64,000 nucleotides of DNA from Corynebacterium lizhenjunii (GTDB taxonomy: Bacteria > Actinomycetota > Actinomycetes > Mycobacteriales > Mycobacteriaceae). Positions 13,635-23,061 of this stretch are shown piece after piece; the first letter of the stretch is position 1; every line of letters starts with the position of its first letter. The position numbers and the translations under genes are program-made. The notes beneath the pieces were generated by a model. It had not been told where the DNA came from. It did not search any database and saw nothing but the letters and a program-made list of their open reading frames with translations. The stretch lies in contig NZ_CP064954.1 in NCBI RefSeq assembly GCF_011038655.2, positions 1,178,001 through 1,242,000 on the forward strand. The letters run 5' to 3'.

Positions 13635-14614
13635 CCTTGCTTTCGACTCATGATGCCCTCCTGTTGGACCTCGATGGAACGGTTTGGGAGGGCGGCCAGC
13701 CGCTGCCGGGAGTTGTCGATCTGCTCAATAGTTGCAGCACGCGGGCGGTGTTTGTGACCAACAATGCTTCCCGTTCCCCACACGAAGTGGCTGCGTTGTT
13801 GCAGGCCGTGGACATTCCGGCTTGCCCAGAAGCTATTTTGACCTCCGCGCAGGCGGCGATTGCTTTGGCGCAGCAGCATGTGCCCGCGGGTTCTCGGGTG
13901 CTGGTGGTGGGGGCGGATTCCTTCCGTGACTTGGCCCGCGAGGCTGGCTTTGAGGTAGTCCAGTCTGCCGATGCCCTGCCTGCAGCCGTGCTGCAGGGCA
14001 TGAGCAAGGACGTGGGTTGGCCCCAGCTCACGGAGGCTGCGTTGGCCATCCGTCAGGGGGCACAGTTTATCGCGTCCAATTTGGATACGTCGTTGCCTAC
14101 GGAACGTGGTTTGGCCATTGGCAATGGTGCCCTGGTTGCTGCGGTATCTACATCAACTGGCGTAGAGCCTATCTCTGCTGGCAAGCCGGGGCCGGAAATG
14201 TTCCTGCAGGCCGCTAAGATGATTGGAGCCTCTAAGCCGCTAGCAGTGGGCGATCGTTTGGATACGGACATTCTGGGTGCGAATTCCGCCGCCATGGATA
14301 CTTTCCATGTGCTGACGGGCGTCAGCGGCCCCATGGAGCTGGTGGAAGCTCCCCAGCAAATGCGTCCAGATTTTATCGGCACCAGTTTGGCTGATTTGAG
14401 TCTGAAGCGTTCGGAGGCCCGGCCGGGTGCACAGGGCGGGTTTACGGCCCGCGTCGATGGTATGGATGTGCTGTTGGAAAACGGCGATGAGGACGCGACG
14501 TCCATCCAGGCCTTGCGTACCGTTTTGGAGGTGGTGTGGGCACTGCCGCAGCCGCCGCGGTATATCCAGCCGCGGTCTTCTCAGGCGGAGCAGGCAGTTA
14601 AGGGCTGGTGGTAG
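13631..14614 (+). CDS. HAD-superfamily phosphatase, NagD-like (HAD-IIA)
   Basis: 327 residues. Motif I DLDGT is at 13-17 with nucleophile Asp13 and acid Asp15. Motif II FVTNNAS is at about 39-45, the motif III Lys appears in SAGKPGPEMF, and motif IV is GDRLDTDI. The C2-type cap between motifs II and III places it with NagD/PGP-type phosphatases that act on small phosphorylated metabolites. The substrate is not deducible. The start overlaps the stop of the upstream gene, and the small gene at 14615 begins directly after its stop, so translation is probably coupled. Confidence 0.88.
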   Translation: MTLLSTHDALLLDLDGTVWEGGQPLPGVVDLLNSCSTRAVFVTNNASRSPHEVAALLQAVDIPACPEAILTSAQAAIALAQQHVPAGSRVLVVGADSFRDLAREAGFEVVQSADALPAAVLQGMSKDVGWPQLTEAALAIRQGAQFIASNLDTSLPTERGLAIGNGALVAAVSTSTGVEPISAGKPGPEMFLQAAKMIGASKPLAVGDRLDTDILGANSAAMDTFHVLTGVSGPMELVEAPQQMRPDFIGTSLADLSLKRSEARPGAQGGFTARVDGMDVLLENGDEDATSIQALRTVLEVVWALPQPPRYIQPRSSQAEQAVKGWW

Positions 14615-14779
14615 ATGACCACGCCTAGGCCACATGATCCACGCGCGGTGATGGACCCGCAGGAGCTAGCGCGTCGGATGGACGCGGTGTTGGCGGACGC
14701 GCCGGAGGGGGCTGAGGCGGAGTTTGTGCAGCTGGACCGCGCTCACTCGATTTTGCGAGAAGTTTTACAGGAGAGGTAA
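14615..14779 (+). CDS. Small conserved-position protein (54 aa)
   Basis: The ATG comes right after the HAD gene stop and the TAA overlaps the tlyA ATG (TAATG). The product starts MTTPRPHDPRAVMDPQELAR and continues with acidic helical sequence ending AHSILREVLQER. It is hydrophilic, with no signal peptide. Its tight coupling on both sides and a small ORF at the same place in other actinobacterial tlyA operons argue that it is real. Function unknown. Confidence 0.75.
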   Translation: MTTPRPHDPRAVMDPQELARRMDAVLADAPEGAEAEFVQLDRAHSILREVLQER

Positions 14780-15594
14780 TGGTACCGCAGAGGCGACGCC
14801 TGGATGCCGAATTGGTTCGGCGCAAGATAGCTAGGTCTAGGGAGCAGGCGGTGGAGATGATCCGTGGGGGCCGCGTCTTTGTAGGCGGGTTCCCGGCCCG
14901 CAAGCCGGCTTCTGTGGTGGAACCAGATGTTTCGATCCGGGTGGAGGCTCAAGAAGGCGATGATTGGGCCTCGCGGGGCGCGCACAAGCTTCTGGGCGCT
15001 CTGGACGCTTTTGGGGTCAGTGTAGAAGGCAAGCGTGTGATGGACGCGGGCGCTTCTACCGGAGGGTTTACGGATGTGTGCCTACGCCGCGGCGCCCGTG
15101 AGGTACTGGCCATCGACGTAGGCTACGGCCAGCTGTTGTGGCGGCTGCAAAACGATGAGCGCGTGCGCGTTTTGGACCGCACCAATATCCGCCATATTGA
15201 CCTCCAGCAGACTTTTGGCCCCTGTGAGGTTATGGTGGGGGATTTGTCGTTTATTTCCCTGAAGTTGGTGTTGCCAGCAATCGCGGCGTGCATGGCCCCG
15301 GGCGCTGAGCTGCTGCCCATGGTCAAGCCCCAGTTTGAGGTGGGCAAGGAGCGCCTGGGTGCTGGCGGGGTGGTGCGTTCGCCGCAGCTGCGGGCGGAAG
15401 TTACCTTGGACATTGCGCGTTGTGCACAGGACCTTGGGCTGTCATGCCGGGGCGTGGTGGCATCACCTTTGCCGGGTCCTAGCGGGAATGTCGAGTACTT
15501 CTTGTGGCTGGTCAATGATGGTGCCAAGTCACAGCCCAGCGAAGAGAGCCTATCGGAGATGGTTCGCACAGCAATTGAGGAGGGCCCCCAATGA
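14779..15594 (+). CDS. tlyA: rRNA 2'-O-cytidine methyltransferase / TlyA family
   Basis: 271 residues. Residues 1-60 form an S4 RNA-binding domain (RRRLDAELVRRKIARSREQA). The rest is an FtsJ-like SAM methyltransferase with motif I DAGASTGGFTD (89-99). The K-D-K-E catalytic set fits Lys70, the Asp in VGDLSF, the Lys in VKPQFE and a late Glu. In mycobacteria TlyA methylates 16S C1409 and 23S C1920 and sensitises cells to capreomycin; the same role is assumed here. It overlaps its neighbours on both sides, as in a coupled operon. Confidence 0.93.
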   Translation: MVPQRRRLDAELVRRKIARSREQAVEMIRGGRVFVGGFPARKPASVVEPDVSIRVEAQEGDDWASRGAHKLLGALDAFGVSVEGKRVMDAGASTGGFTDVCLRRGAREVLAIDVGYGQLLWRLQNDERVRVLDRTNIRHIDLQQTFGPCEVMVGDLSFISLKLVLPAIAACMAPGAELLPMVKPQFEVGKERLGAGGVVRSPQLRAEVTLDIARCAQDLGLSCRGVVASPLPGPSGNVEYFLWLVNDGAKSQPSEESLSEMVRTAIEEGPQ

Positions 15595-16493
15595 GCCACA
15601 GGGAAGACAGGACTATCCTGCTGGTTCCGCACACCGGGCGTGCGGACAACGTGGAGTCTATGCGCCGCGCCGCGGACCTTCTGCAGGCTGCGGGGATACG
15701 GGTGCGGGTTTCGGCCAACCGTGATGCTGGCGTGGACTTCGGCGAGCTAGAGGTGTGGGGCCACACTGCCGATGCCGCCGAGGGCTGCGAGATGGTCCTG
15801 GTGCTAGGCGGGGATGGCACCTTCCTCCGTGCCGCTGACTTGGCGCACGCGGTAGATATTCCTGTCCTGGGGATTAATTTGGGCCATGTGGGTTTCTTGG
15901 CGGAATGGGATGCTGAGTCTTTAGAACAGGCCATAGCCAGGGTGATTGAGAAAAGCTACCGAGTCGAAGACAGGATGACGCTTGCCGTGCGGGTCTTTGA
16001 CCGGGAGGGTGTACAAGTTGGCGACTCGTGGGCACTTAATGAGGCCTCGGTGGAAAACATCAACCATTCGGGGGTGTTGGATGCCGTCCTGGAGGTTGAT
16101 GGCAGGCCGGTATCGGCGTTTGGCTGCGACGGAGTTTTGATCTCCACACCGACTGGCTCAACGGCCTATGCGTTTTCTGCTGGCGGGCCAGTCTTGTGGC
16201 CGGAGCTGGATGCGATTCTGGTGGTGCCGAATAATGCGCACGCGTTGTTTACGAAGCCTTTGGTGGTATCGCCCCAGTCGCAGGTGGCGGTGGAGTCGGA
16301 GTCCTCGACCTCGCCTGCGCTGGTGACAATGGATGGTTTCCGCCGGATCGATATGCCGGCGGGAGCACGCGTGGAAGTGAGCAAGGGGTCCCGTCCGGTG
16401 CGCTGGGTGCGGCTGGATGAGCAGCCGTTTACAGATCGCCTGGTGCGCAAATTGCGTTTGCCGGTGGAGGGTTGGCGTGGGCCGCGTGGATAG
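15591..16493 (+). CDS. nadK: NAD kinase
   Basis: 300 residues. The diagnostic GGDGT is at 73-77 with FLRAAD after it, and the NAD-binding motif TPTGSTAYAFSAGGP follows in the second half. The enzyme phosphorylates NAD to NADP using ATP or polyphosphate. The start overlaps the tlyA stop by ATGA. The position between tlyA and recN is the standard actinobacterial arrangement. Confidence 0.96.
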   Translation: MSHREDRTILLVPHTGRADNVESMRRAADLLQAAGIRVRVSANRDAGVDFGELEVWGHTADAAEGCEMVLVLGGDGTFLRAADLAHAVDIPVLGINLGHVGFLAEWDAESLEQAIARVIEKSYRVEDRMTLAVRVFDREGVQVGDSWALNEASVENINHSGVLDAVLEVDGRPVSAFGCDGVLISTPTGSTAYAFSAGGPVLWPELDAILVVPNNAHALFTKPLVVSPQSQVAVESESSTSPALVTMDGFRRIDMPAGARVEVSKGSRPVRWVRLDEQPFTDRLVRKLRLPVEGWRGPRG

Positions 16494-16509
16494 TCGAACA
16501 GGGGTACGT

Positions 16510-16515
16510 TAGACT
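16510..16515 (+). promoter_or_regulatory. -10 box of a leaderless promoter for recN
   Basis: TAGACT ends 7 bases before the recN ATG at 16523. It lies just after the nadK stop, so recN can be transcribed apart from the upstream genes, with little or no 5' leader. Confidence 0.6.
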
Positions 16516-16522
16516 GTCCCGT

Positions 16523-18190
16523 ATGCTAGCGGACATCACCATCGAGAACCTGGGCGTGATCGAGCGCGCCACAGCCACGCTGTCTTCCGGTCTGACGGTT
16601 TTAACCGGTGAGACCGGCGCGGGTAAAACCATGGTGGTTACCGGTTTAAGGCTGCTTGCGGGCGGGCGCGCAGACGCTAGCCGGGTGCGCCAAGGGGCCC
16701 AGCGCGCTGCAGTGGAAGGCAGTTTTGCCGTGACTGATGAAGCCGTCGATGCCCTGGTGGAATCGGTAGGCGGTGCGCGTGATGATAACGGGGAGTACCT
16801 GGTTGCTCGCACTGTCACGGCGGCCGGGCGCTCCAAGGCTTACCTGGGGGGCCGGAGCGTTCCAGCTGCCCGCCTCGCAGAGTTTGCCTCCTCCGTGCTC
16901 ACTGTGCACGGGCAAAATGACCAGTTACGGCTGCTGGCCCCGGACCAGCAGTTGGCGGCTCTCGACCGCTCCGACCCACAGGTGGCGCCACTGTTGGAAA
17001 GCTATACGCAGGCTTTCCGTCGGTGGCGGGAATTAGCCAAAGACTATCAGTTGCGCACCACCCAGCGCCGGGAGTTGGCTCAGGAAGTCGACCGGCTGCA
17101 ATTTGCGGTGGCAGAAATTGACCGGATTGCCCCCGTGCCGGATGAGGACCGGGAATTAGTCGAGCGGGTGCGCAGGTTGCAGGATGTGGACTCGCTGCGA
17201 GAGGCCGCCAACGTGGCGCTGGTGGCCATCGACGGCACAGAGGACATGGAAACCGAAGGTGCCGCGAGCCTGTTGGGACAAGCGCAGTCAGAACTATTGG
17301 GCAGCGGGGACGGCGTGCTGGTAGCCCAGGCGGAGCACTTGGCGCACATTACGCAGCAGCTCAGCGACATTGCCGGCGAGCTGGGCAGCTATCTTAGCGA
17401 TCTACCCAGCGACCCGCACCAACTAGAGCTCGACTTGCAACGCCAACAAGAGCTTAAGACCCTAACCCGCAAATATGCTGCGGATATTGCCGGAGTGCTG
17501 CAATGGCGCGATAAGGCACTGCAGCGATTGGAAAGCATCGACACCTCTTCGGAAGCACTAGAAGAGCTCAAAAAGGCGCTCAAGGAAGCAGAATCGGAGA
17601 TGATCTCCCGGGCCACGGAGCTGACCGCAGCGCGCCAGCACGCTGCTCAAGCGTTGGGTGCAGCGGTGAATAAGGAACTTGATGGCCTGGCTATGGCTTC
17701 GTCTACCTTTAGCGTCGAAGTGCGCGAGGCCAAGTACTCCAAGACGGGCGCAAACGAGGTGGAGCTGCAGCTCAACGGCCGCGGGCTTGCCACCACGGCC
17801 TCTGGCGGCGAGCTTTCCCGCGTCATGTTGGCCCTGGAAGTTGTCTTGGCTGCCAATACGCGCGGGGCAACCATGGTTTTCGACGAGGTGGATGCCGGTG
17901 TGGGTGGGCGCGCCGCGGTGGAGATTGGCAGGCGTCTGGCACGGCTTGCGGTACACAACCAGGTCATTGTGGTCACCCACCTGCCCCAGGTGGCCGCTTA
18001 TGCGGACACCCACCTCCACGTGGCTAAGGAACTGTATACCTCCGGCGTGGAGACCCTAACGGAGAGTCAGCGCGTGGAAGAGCTCGCCCGTATGCTGGCG
18101 GGTCTAGATGATACTGACACGGGACGTGCCCATGCTCAGGAGCTTTATGATCGCGCCCAGCAGGAGACAGCTGCCTTCCGCGCGCCTTAG
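16523..18190 (+). CDS. recN: DNA repair protein RecN
   Basis: 555 residues, an SMC-like ATPase that acts in double-strand break repair. Walker A GETGAGKT is at 29-36. The coiled-coil middle is rich in Glu, Leu and Arg. The ABC signature TASGGELSRVMLALE and Walker B ATMVFDEVDAGVGG are near the C-terminus, followed by the D-loop/H motif VVTHLPQVAAYAD. The ATG at 16523 gives the family start MLADITIENLG; an earlier in-frame ATG at 16472 would overlap nadK and add unrelated residues. Confidence 0.96.
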   Translation: MLADITIENLGVIERATATLSSGLTVLTGETGAGKTMVVTGLRLLAGGRADASRVRQGAQRAAVEGSFAVTDEAVDALVESVGGARDDNGEYLVARTVTAAGRSKAYLGGRSVPAARLAEFASSVLTVHGQNDQLRLLAPDQQLAALDRSDPQVAPLLESYTQAFRRWRELAKDYQLRTTQRRELAQEVDRLQFAVAEIDRIAPVPDEDRELVERVRRLQDVDSLREAANVALVAIDGTEDMETEGAASLLGQAQSELLGSGDGVLVAQAEHLAHITQQLSDIAGELGSYLSDLPSDPHQLELDLQRQQELKTLTRKYAADIAGVLQWRDKALQRLESIDTSSEALEELKKALKEAESEMISRATELTAARQHAAQALGAAVNKELDGLAMASSTFSVEVREAKYSKTGANEVELQLNGRGLATTASGGELSRVMLALEVVLAANTRGATMVFDEVDAGVGGRAAVEIGRRLARLAVHNQVIVVTHLPQVAAYADTHLHVAKELYTSGVETLTESQRVEELARMLAGLDDTDTGRAHAQELYDRAQQETAAFRAP

Positions 18191-18212
18191 CCATCCAGGC
18201 GGGCCTACGTGG

Positions 18213-18218
18213 GATAAT
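18213..18218 (+). promoter_or_regulatory. -10 box of a leaderless promoter for steA
   Basis: GATAAT ends 7 bases before the steA ATG at 18226; no ribosome site is visible between them. Confidence 0.55.
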
Positions 18219-18225
18219 CGCCGCC

Positions 18226-19410
18226 ATGAGTTTGTTTTCTCGCGCGTCCGACTTGCCCGGCATTCAGGGCACCCTGCGTGATTGCACTCCCGCCGGCAAG
18301 GGGCTCAAGAGGTTCCAGCCGGGGGATTTTGCCGTAATCAGCGCGGCGGATATTTCCCGCCAGGAAGCCCAGGTACTGGTGGACCTCCAGCCGGGTGCGG
18401 TAATAAACGCGGAGAGATTTTCTTCTGGCGCTGTGCCCAATTACGGCCCACACATGTTGTTGGATGCCGAGGCACTGCTGGTAGAGGGTGCCGGCGCGGA
18501 GTTCCTGGCAAACGCCAAGGACGGCAAGCGCGCCCGAATCACGCAAGATGGTGCCATTTTTGTGGGGGAGAAATCCTTGGGCTCTGGCCGGGTGGTGCAG
18601 CGCGCGGAGGCGGAACAGACCTTCACAGAGGCCCAGAGTCTGCTCATTGGCCGCATGGAGGCTTATTTCGGCAACGCCATTGAGCTCATCCACTCCGAAG
18701 GCCCGCTGCTGATTGACGGCATGGGCATCCCAGACTGTGGTGTGGACATGCGCGGGCGCAAAGTCGTGGTGGTCTCCCCGGCGCCGAACCACCGCGAGTT
18801 GATTAAGAATCTGCGCAATTTTATCCGGGAATATGAGCCGGTGTTGGTGGGCGTGGACTCTGCTGCGGACTCCCTGGTGGATCTGGGCTACACCCCGGAC
18901 CTGATTGTGGCCAACCCCAATTCGGTGCAGGCAGAGACCTTGCGCTGTGGTTCCCGCGTGATTGTCCCGGCCACTCCGGAGGGGATGGCGCCGGGACTTG
19001 AGCGCATCCAGGATTTGGGCGTGGGGGCGATGACTTTTCCTTCCGTGCTGGAATCGGCTACGGATTTGGGCCTGTTGCTTGCAGACTTCCACCAGGCTTC
19101 TCTCATTGTGCAGGCTGGCGGGGCAGTAGATCTTGATGCCATCTTTGCCGATGCCCCCCAGGCCACCCCAGCCGCTTTGCTGGCGCGCATGAAGGCTGGT
19201 ACCAAGCTTGTCGATGCCCAGTCGGTCATCTCCCTGTACGCCGCACCGTCGGCGCGACCCACCGCGTGGTTGTGGGCGGTCCTGGGCGTGCTGGTGGCCT
19301 TAGCTGCCATCGTGCTCATTGCTGGTTTTGGTGGCGCGGGCTCCTTTATGGATAATGTGACACAAACGTGGGCGAATATCGTCGATAGCCTAGGGGGATG
19401 GATCAGCTAA
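18226..19410 (+). CDS. steA: Cell-division associated protein SteA
   Basis: 394 residues. The soluble part carries a thiamin-pyrophosphokinase-like fold seen in this family (GMGIPDCGVDMRGRKVVVV, then VGVDSAADSLVDLGYTPDLIV). A single C-terminal membrane helix (WLWAVLGVLVALAAIVLIAG) starts at about residue 348, followed by a short tail. SteA and SteB form a membrane complex linked to septal cell-wall cleavage in C. glutamicum. It overlaps steB by 13 bases, fitting coexpression. Confidence 0.88.
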   Translation: MSLFSRASDLPGIQGTLRDCTPAGKGLKRFQPGDFAVISAADISRQEAQVLVDLQPGAVINAERFSSGAVPNYGPHMLLDAEALLVEGAGAEFLANAKDGKRARITQDGAIFVGEKSLGSGRVVQRAEAEQTFTEAQSLLIGRMEAYFGNAIELIHSEGPLLIDGMGIPDCGVDMRGRKVVVVSPAPNHRELIKNLRNFIREYEPVLVGVDSAADSLVDLGYTPDLIVANPNSVQAETLRCGSRVIVPATPEGMAPGLERIQDLGVGAMTFPSVLESATDLGLLLADFHQASLIVQAGGAVDLDAIFADAPQATPAALLARMKAGTKLVDAQSVISLYAAPSARPTAWLWAVLGVLVALAAIVLIAGFGGAGSFMDNVTQTWANIVDSLGGWIS

Positions 19411-20396
19411 TGCCCCAGCGGTATGCGGCCAAGGCCCCCGTGGTGGCCGGAGTCGGATTTGGTGTGGCCGCGGGCGTGGTCTTCGGAGCGCTTGGGGTGG
19501 GCCCGGTGCTTGCCGGGGACGATACTGCAGAGATTCGGGAGCAGCACCGGCGCACCGTGCAGGACATGCACACCCTGGAGTCTCAGGTGAGCACTGCTGA
19601 TGATGTGGTGGGATCGCTATCGGAGGAGATAGTGGACCAGACCTTAACTCAGCGTCCCGTACTTGTTTTGACCACGGCTACGGCGTCCGACTTCGATGTC
19701 AAGGCGGTGGTCAAGTCCCTGGATGCAGCCGGGCGCGTGGATGCTGGGACCATCAAGTTGAATAAGCCACTGTTTGAACAGGATCGCCAATCCGACGTGC
19801 AAGCGGTGCTGCAGAAGTCTGTGCCCGATAAGCTTCGCCTCCCCGGAAAAGACAAGCCTGCCGGCCAGGCAGCGGGCACTGCTTTGGCCCAGGCATTCTT
19901 CCTTGATGCCCAGTCGACCCAACCGTTGATGACGGACAAGCAGCGCGCAGAGCTTCTGCAAGCTTTGCGGGAGAAGGACTTCATTACTTATGAAGACGGC
20001 TCCATTTTGCCTGCCCAGGCCGTAGTTATTGTGGACGGTAAATCCTCTGGCGTGGGCTTTACGGAGTTTTCCGCCCCAGCCATGGCGCAGTTTGCCGCCA
20101 CCTTGCACTCGACTGGCAAGAATGTGGTTCTCGCCGCGCGGATAGAGTCCGCGGGGGCAGAGGGTACCATCGGCAGGCTGCGCGAGGAGCACCCGGAGGT
20201 CTCCACGGTGGACTCCATTGATCGTGGCTGGGCCCGCATGGCGGTGCCCCTGGCGGTGCGCGAGCAACTGGACGGAGGAGCAGGGGCGTATGGGGCGGCG
20301 GCATCGGCAAGCTCTGGATTGCCTCCCCGCCCGGAGCCTGCCACGGTGCCAGAGGTCTCCTACTACGCGCCCTACGCCGGCTACGGCGCCTACTAG
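19398..20396 (+). CDS. steB: SteB / MctB-like membrane-anchored protein
   Basis: 332 residues. An N-terminal membrane helix (VVAGVGFGVAAGVVFGALG, about 15-33) is followed by a coiled-coil stretch (IREQHRRTVQDMHTLESQVS) and an extracytoplasmic domain, ending in a Pro/Tyr/Gly-rich tail. This matches the DUF3186 family, called a copper transporter (MctB) in mycobacteria and SteB in corynebacteria. The coupling to steA favours the division role. It contains a copy of the 13-bp repeat at 20300. Confidence 0.85.
   Translation: MDQLMPQRYAAKAPVVAGVGFGVAAGVVFGALGVGPVLAGDDTAEIREQHRRTVQDMHTLESQVSTADDVVGSLSEEIVDQTLTQRPVLVLTTATASDFDVKAVVKSLDAAGRVDAGTIKLNKPLFEQDRQSDVQAVLQKSVPDKLRLPGKDKPAGQAAGTALAQAFFLDAQSTQPLMTDKQRAELLQALREKDFITYEDGSILPAQAVVIVDGKSSGVGFTEFSAPAMAQFAATLHSTGKNVVLAARIESAGAEGTIGRLREEHPEVSTVDSIDRGWARMAVPLAVREQLDGGAGAYGAAASASSGLPPRPEPATVPEVSYYAPYAGYGAY
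20300..20312 (-). repeat. Copy of 13-bp word GCTTGCCGATGCC
   Basis: Exact copy read on the minus strand, within the low-complexity Ala/Ser-rich tail of steB. Confidence 0.8.
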
Positions 20397-20414
20397 AAAG
20401 GACGGGCCCCTCAA

Positions 20415-21041
20415 GTGAGCCATACGTTTGCCCTTCGTGATTCCCAAATGCTGCTCGATGCCCCAATTATCGCCGTGCGTGCCGATACCGTGACCATGCC
20501 CGGCGGGTCTGTAGCGCGGCGGGAGATTGTCGAGCACCTGGGTGCCGTTGCCGTGGTGGCGCTCAACGCCGCAGGTCAAGTGCGCTTGGTGCGCCAATAT
20601 CGGCATAGCGTAGGCCAGCGACTCTGGGAACTTCCTGCGGGGCTGCTCGATGTCAAGGGCGAAACTGAATTGGAATGCGCGCGCCGCGAGCTCCAGGAAG
20701 AAGCTGGTTTGGCCGCCGCGGAATGGGGTGTGCTGGTCGACATAGTGACCTCCCCGGGCTTTTGTGAAGAAGCAGTGCGCATCTTTATTGCCCAGGACCT
20801 GCGTGAGGTCGCACGTCCTGCACACCCGGATGACGAAGAAGCGGATATGATCCACCAATGGGTCCCGCTCGAGCAGGCGGTGGACATGGTGCTGCGCGGA
20901 GAGATTGTCAATGGCATTGCGGTCGCTGGCCTGCTGGCGGCAGCCCGTGGGGCGCAGCCGCGTCCCACTAGCGTTCCCTTTGAGTTGCGCCCCACCGCCA
21001 TGGCCGCGCGGCGCCCCGGCCCGGACCTGAAAGCCCTCTAG
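20415..21041 (+). CDS. NUDIX hydrolase, ADP-ribose pyrophosphatase type
   Basis: 208 residues. The Nudix box runs from Gly76 to Leu99 with the core REL-x-EEAGL (REL at 91-93, EE at 95-96). The upstream LWELPAG and the downstream [14 protein letters not shown] are typical of ADP-ribose pyrophosphatases. The start is GTG, 18 bases after the steB stop, with GAAAGGA upstream. In many corynebacteria the CTP synthase gene pyrG sits just before this gene; it is absent here. Confidence 0.9.
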   Translation: MSHTFALRDSQMLLDAPIIAVRADTVTMPGGSVARREIVEHLGAVAVVALNAAGQVRLVRQYRHSVGQRLWELPAGLLDVKGETELECARRELQEEAGLAAAEWGVLVDIVTSPGFCEEAVRIFIAQDLREVARPAHPDDEEADMIHQWVPLEQAVDMVLRGEIVNGIAVAGLLAAARGAQPRPTSVPFELRPTAMAARRPGPDLKAL

Positions 21042-21045
21042 CGCA

Positions 21046-21936
21046 ATGGAAGAACTCGCGCGCACCTGGCTTAATCACTTGGCGGTTGAGCGAGGACTGA
21101 GTGCAAACACCCTGAGTAATTATCGTCGCGACCTGCGCCGCTACCTGGACTGGCTGGCCGAGGCCGGCATAGACTCCTTGGATCAGGTCACCCGCCAGCA
21201 CGTGGAGGCCTACTTGGCACACTTGCGGGGTGAGCTGGCAGCGGCATCGGCAAGCAGAGCGTTGATCGTCGCGCGTGGCCTGCATAAATTTGCCGTCGCG
21301 GAAGGCCTGTTGGCAGCAGACGTCGCAGCCGAGGTCTCCCCACCAGCTGCGCCCAAACACCTGCCCGACACCTTGAGCATTGCGCAAGTCACCCGCTTGC
21401 TCGACTCCGTGCCCACCGGTGAGGCCGCCACGCCGGTAGACGTGCGTGACCTAGCGCTGCTGGAGCTGCTCTACGGCACCGGCGCCCGGATCTCGGAGCT
21501 TATCAGCCTGAACGTGGATGACGTCAGCGGTGACCCGGACATTCTACGCGTGCGGGGTAAGGGCGACAAGGAACGCCTGGTGCCCCTGGGCTCGCAGGCC
21601 CGCGCGGCCGTGCAAGCCTACCTAGTGCGCGGCCGGCCCGTGATGAACCAGGGCAAGACCCCGGCGCTTTTCCTCAATACTCGCGGCGGGGCGCTGTCCC
21701 GGCAATCCGCATGGGCGATATTGAAACAATCCGCCCAACGCGCCGGCCTGGAGCAGGATATTTCCCCGCACACGCTGCGCCATTCTTTCGCTACCCACCT
21801 GCTAGAAGGCGGTGCCGATGTGCGCAGCGTGCAGGAGCTGCTGGGCCATTCCTCGGTGACTACTACGCAGATTTATACCCACGTCAATGCGGAGTCACTG
21901 CGTCAGGCTTGGCAGCTGGCGCACCCGCGTGCTTAA
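21046..21936 (+). CDS. xerD: Site-specific tyrosine recombinase XerD
   Basis: 296 residues. The N-terminal SAM-like core-binding domain (about 1-90) is followed by the catalytic domain with Arg148 (TGARISE), Lys173, His242 and Arg245 ([10 protein letters not shown]), His268 (LLGHSS) and the nucleophile Tyr277 (QIYTHV). Together with XerC it resolves chromosome dimers at dif. The start lies 4 bases after the nudix stop, so the genes are likely coupled. Confidence 0.95.
   Translation: MEELARTWLNHLAVERGLSANTLSNYRRDLRRYLDWLAEAGIDSLDQVTRQHVEAYLAHLRGELAAASASRALIVARGLHKFAVAEGLLAADVAAEVSPPAAPKHLPDTLSIAQVTRLLDSVPTGEAATPVDVRDLALLELLYGTGARISELISLNVDDVSGDPDILRVRGKGDKERLVPLGSQARAAVQAYLVRGRPVMNQGKTPALFLNTRGGALSRQSAWAILKQSAQRAGLEQDISPHTLRHSFATHLLEGGADVRSVQELLGHSSVTTTQIYTHVNAESLRQAWQLAHPRA
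21243..21255 (-). repeat. Copy of 13-bp word GCTTGCCGATGCC
   Basis: Exact copy read on the minus strand, inside xerD at the linker between its two domains. Confidence 0.8.
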
Positions 21937-21968
21937 GTGGGCGGGAAGCTTTGGAAAGGATGTGGTGT

Positions 21969-22991
21969 ATGCAGGTTCGTCGCGCAATAGCGGCCACAGT
22001 GGTGGCCGGGGCGGTGTTGTCCTCGGGCGCGTGGGGCGCACACGCCGTTCCGGCTGGGGTGTCAATGGCTGATGTGCTGGCCGCAGTCTCTGCCCCCGTC
22101 GCGGTTCCGGCTGGCCAGACCACTACCGTGTCGCTGCCGGTGCCGGTGGAGGTCTCCTTTAATGCCGATGGCTGGTCTGTTCAGGCCTCCGGGGGCACAG
22201 CCACCGTTAGTGCGCCGGCTGCCGGCGGCGAGGCCGTTGTGCCAGTGAGCTATGCCGGGCAAACCATCAACCTGCACTTGGTAGCGCAGGCAGGTGCTGA
22301 AGTGCCTGAGCTTGCCGATGCCCCAGCCCCGCACGATGGTGCCTCCGCAGCGCCGGGCGTTACTCCGGAAGGAGGGGCCGGTCCGGACGGTGGCGGCGCT
22401 GACGTTCCGGGTGCAGGTTCGGAAGGTGGGGTCGGCGCAGACGCTGAGTCGCGCCCGACAGTGCCAGGGGATACCCCGCCGCGCTCGCCCGCCGCGCCCG
22501 TGGATGCAACGCAAGCGGAGCGCATCTACCTGCAGGCCCAGATCCAGGGCAACACCTTGACTGCCACATTGGGGGTGAGCCAAGCGCTAGAGCTGTACAA
22601 CCGCTTCAAAGATGTGGACCAAGCGGGCCATAAGGTGCGTTACCTCGACGCCGACGGCAACATCATCGAAGGGGTGCGCCGGGACATTCAAGCAGCCCAG
22701 CGCACGATGGTACTGACCTATCCCGAAGGCCAGGCACCGGATAATCCCTTCATCATTCAGCTGGTGGAGCGCGACGGTTCGCGGGTGGTTGCAGAGGTGG
22801 TGCTGCGCGACCCGGCGTACCGCTACGCCGATAGCCCAAGCCCGGAGCAATTAGCGCAGGAAGAGCAGGGGATCCACGATGGTGGGCGATGGTCGCTGGG
22901 CGTGCTCGCACTGGTAGCGGTGGCGGGACTGGTGCTGGTGGGCGGCATCGGGCTGGGGGTCTGGTGGTGCTTGCGCGGGCGGCGGCAGTAG
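21969..22991 (+). CDS. Secreted, C-terminally membrane-anchored protein of unknown function
   Basis: 340 residues. The ATG at 21969 is 8 bases after GAAAGGA and starts a clear signal peptide (RRAIAATVVAGAVLSSGAWG, cleavage near AHA-VPAG). The mature part has a small beta-rich segment, then a Gly/Pro/Ala/Asp-rich linker (about 110-175), a second domain (QAERIYLQAQ onward), and a C-terminal helix VLALVAVAGLVLVGGIGLGV followed by RGRRQ. The topology fits a surface protein held by its C-terminal helix. I recognise no family. It lies between xerD and parA. Confidence 0.75.
   Translation: MQVRRAIAATVVAGAVLSSGAWGAHAVPAGVSMADVLAAVSAPVAVPAGQTTTVSLPVPVEVSFNADGWSVQASGGTATVSAPAAGGEAVVPVSYAGQTINLHLVAQAGAEVPELADAPAPHDGASAAPGVTPEGGAGPDGGGADVPGAGSEGGVGADAESRPTVPGDTPPRSPAAPVDATQAERIYLQAQIQGNTLTATLGVSQALELYNRFKDVDQAGHKVRYLDADGNIIEGVRRDIQAAQRTMVLTYPEGQAPDNPFIIQLVERDGSRVVAEVVLRDPAYRYADSPSPEQLAQEEQGIHDGGRWSLGVLALVAVAGLVLVGGIGLGVWWCLRGRRQ
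22310..22322 (+). repeat. Copy of 13-bp word GCTTGCCGATGCC
   Basis: Exact copy within the linker-encoding region of the secreted protein gene; it encodes Leu-Ala-Asp-Ala-Pro. Confidence 0.8.
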
Positions 22992-23061
22992 AATGTGGGC
23001 GGCACGTGTGGCAAACTACAAGTGTGTCATTTAGACCAGGACCGGCGTCAAGGAAGTAGGG

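Noticed and set aside
18205..21065. Long minus-strand open frames opposite steA, steB and nudix (up to 473 codons)
   Set aside because: They are shadows of G+C-rich coding on the + strand; their translations are low-quality (His/Arg/Gly-rich, no family motif) while the + strand frames carry clear families.
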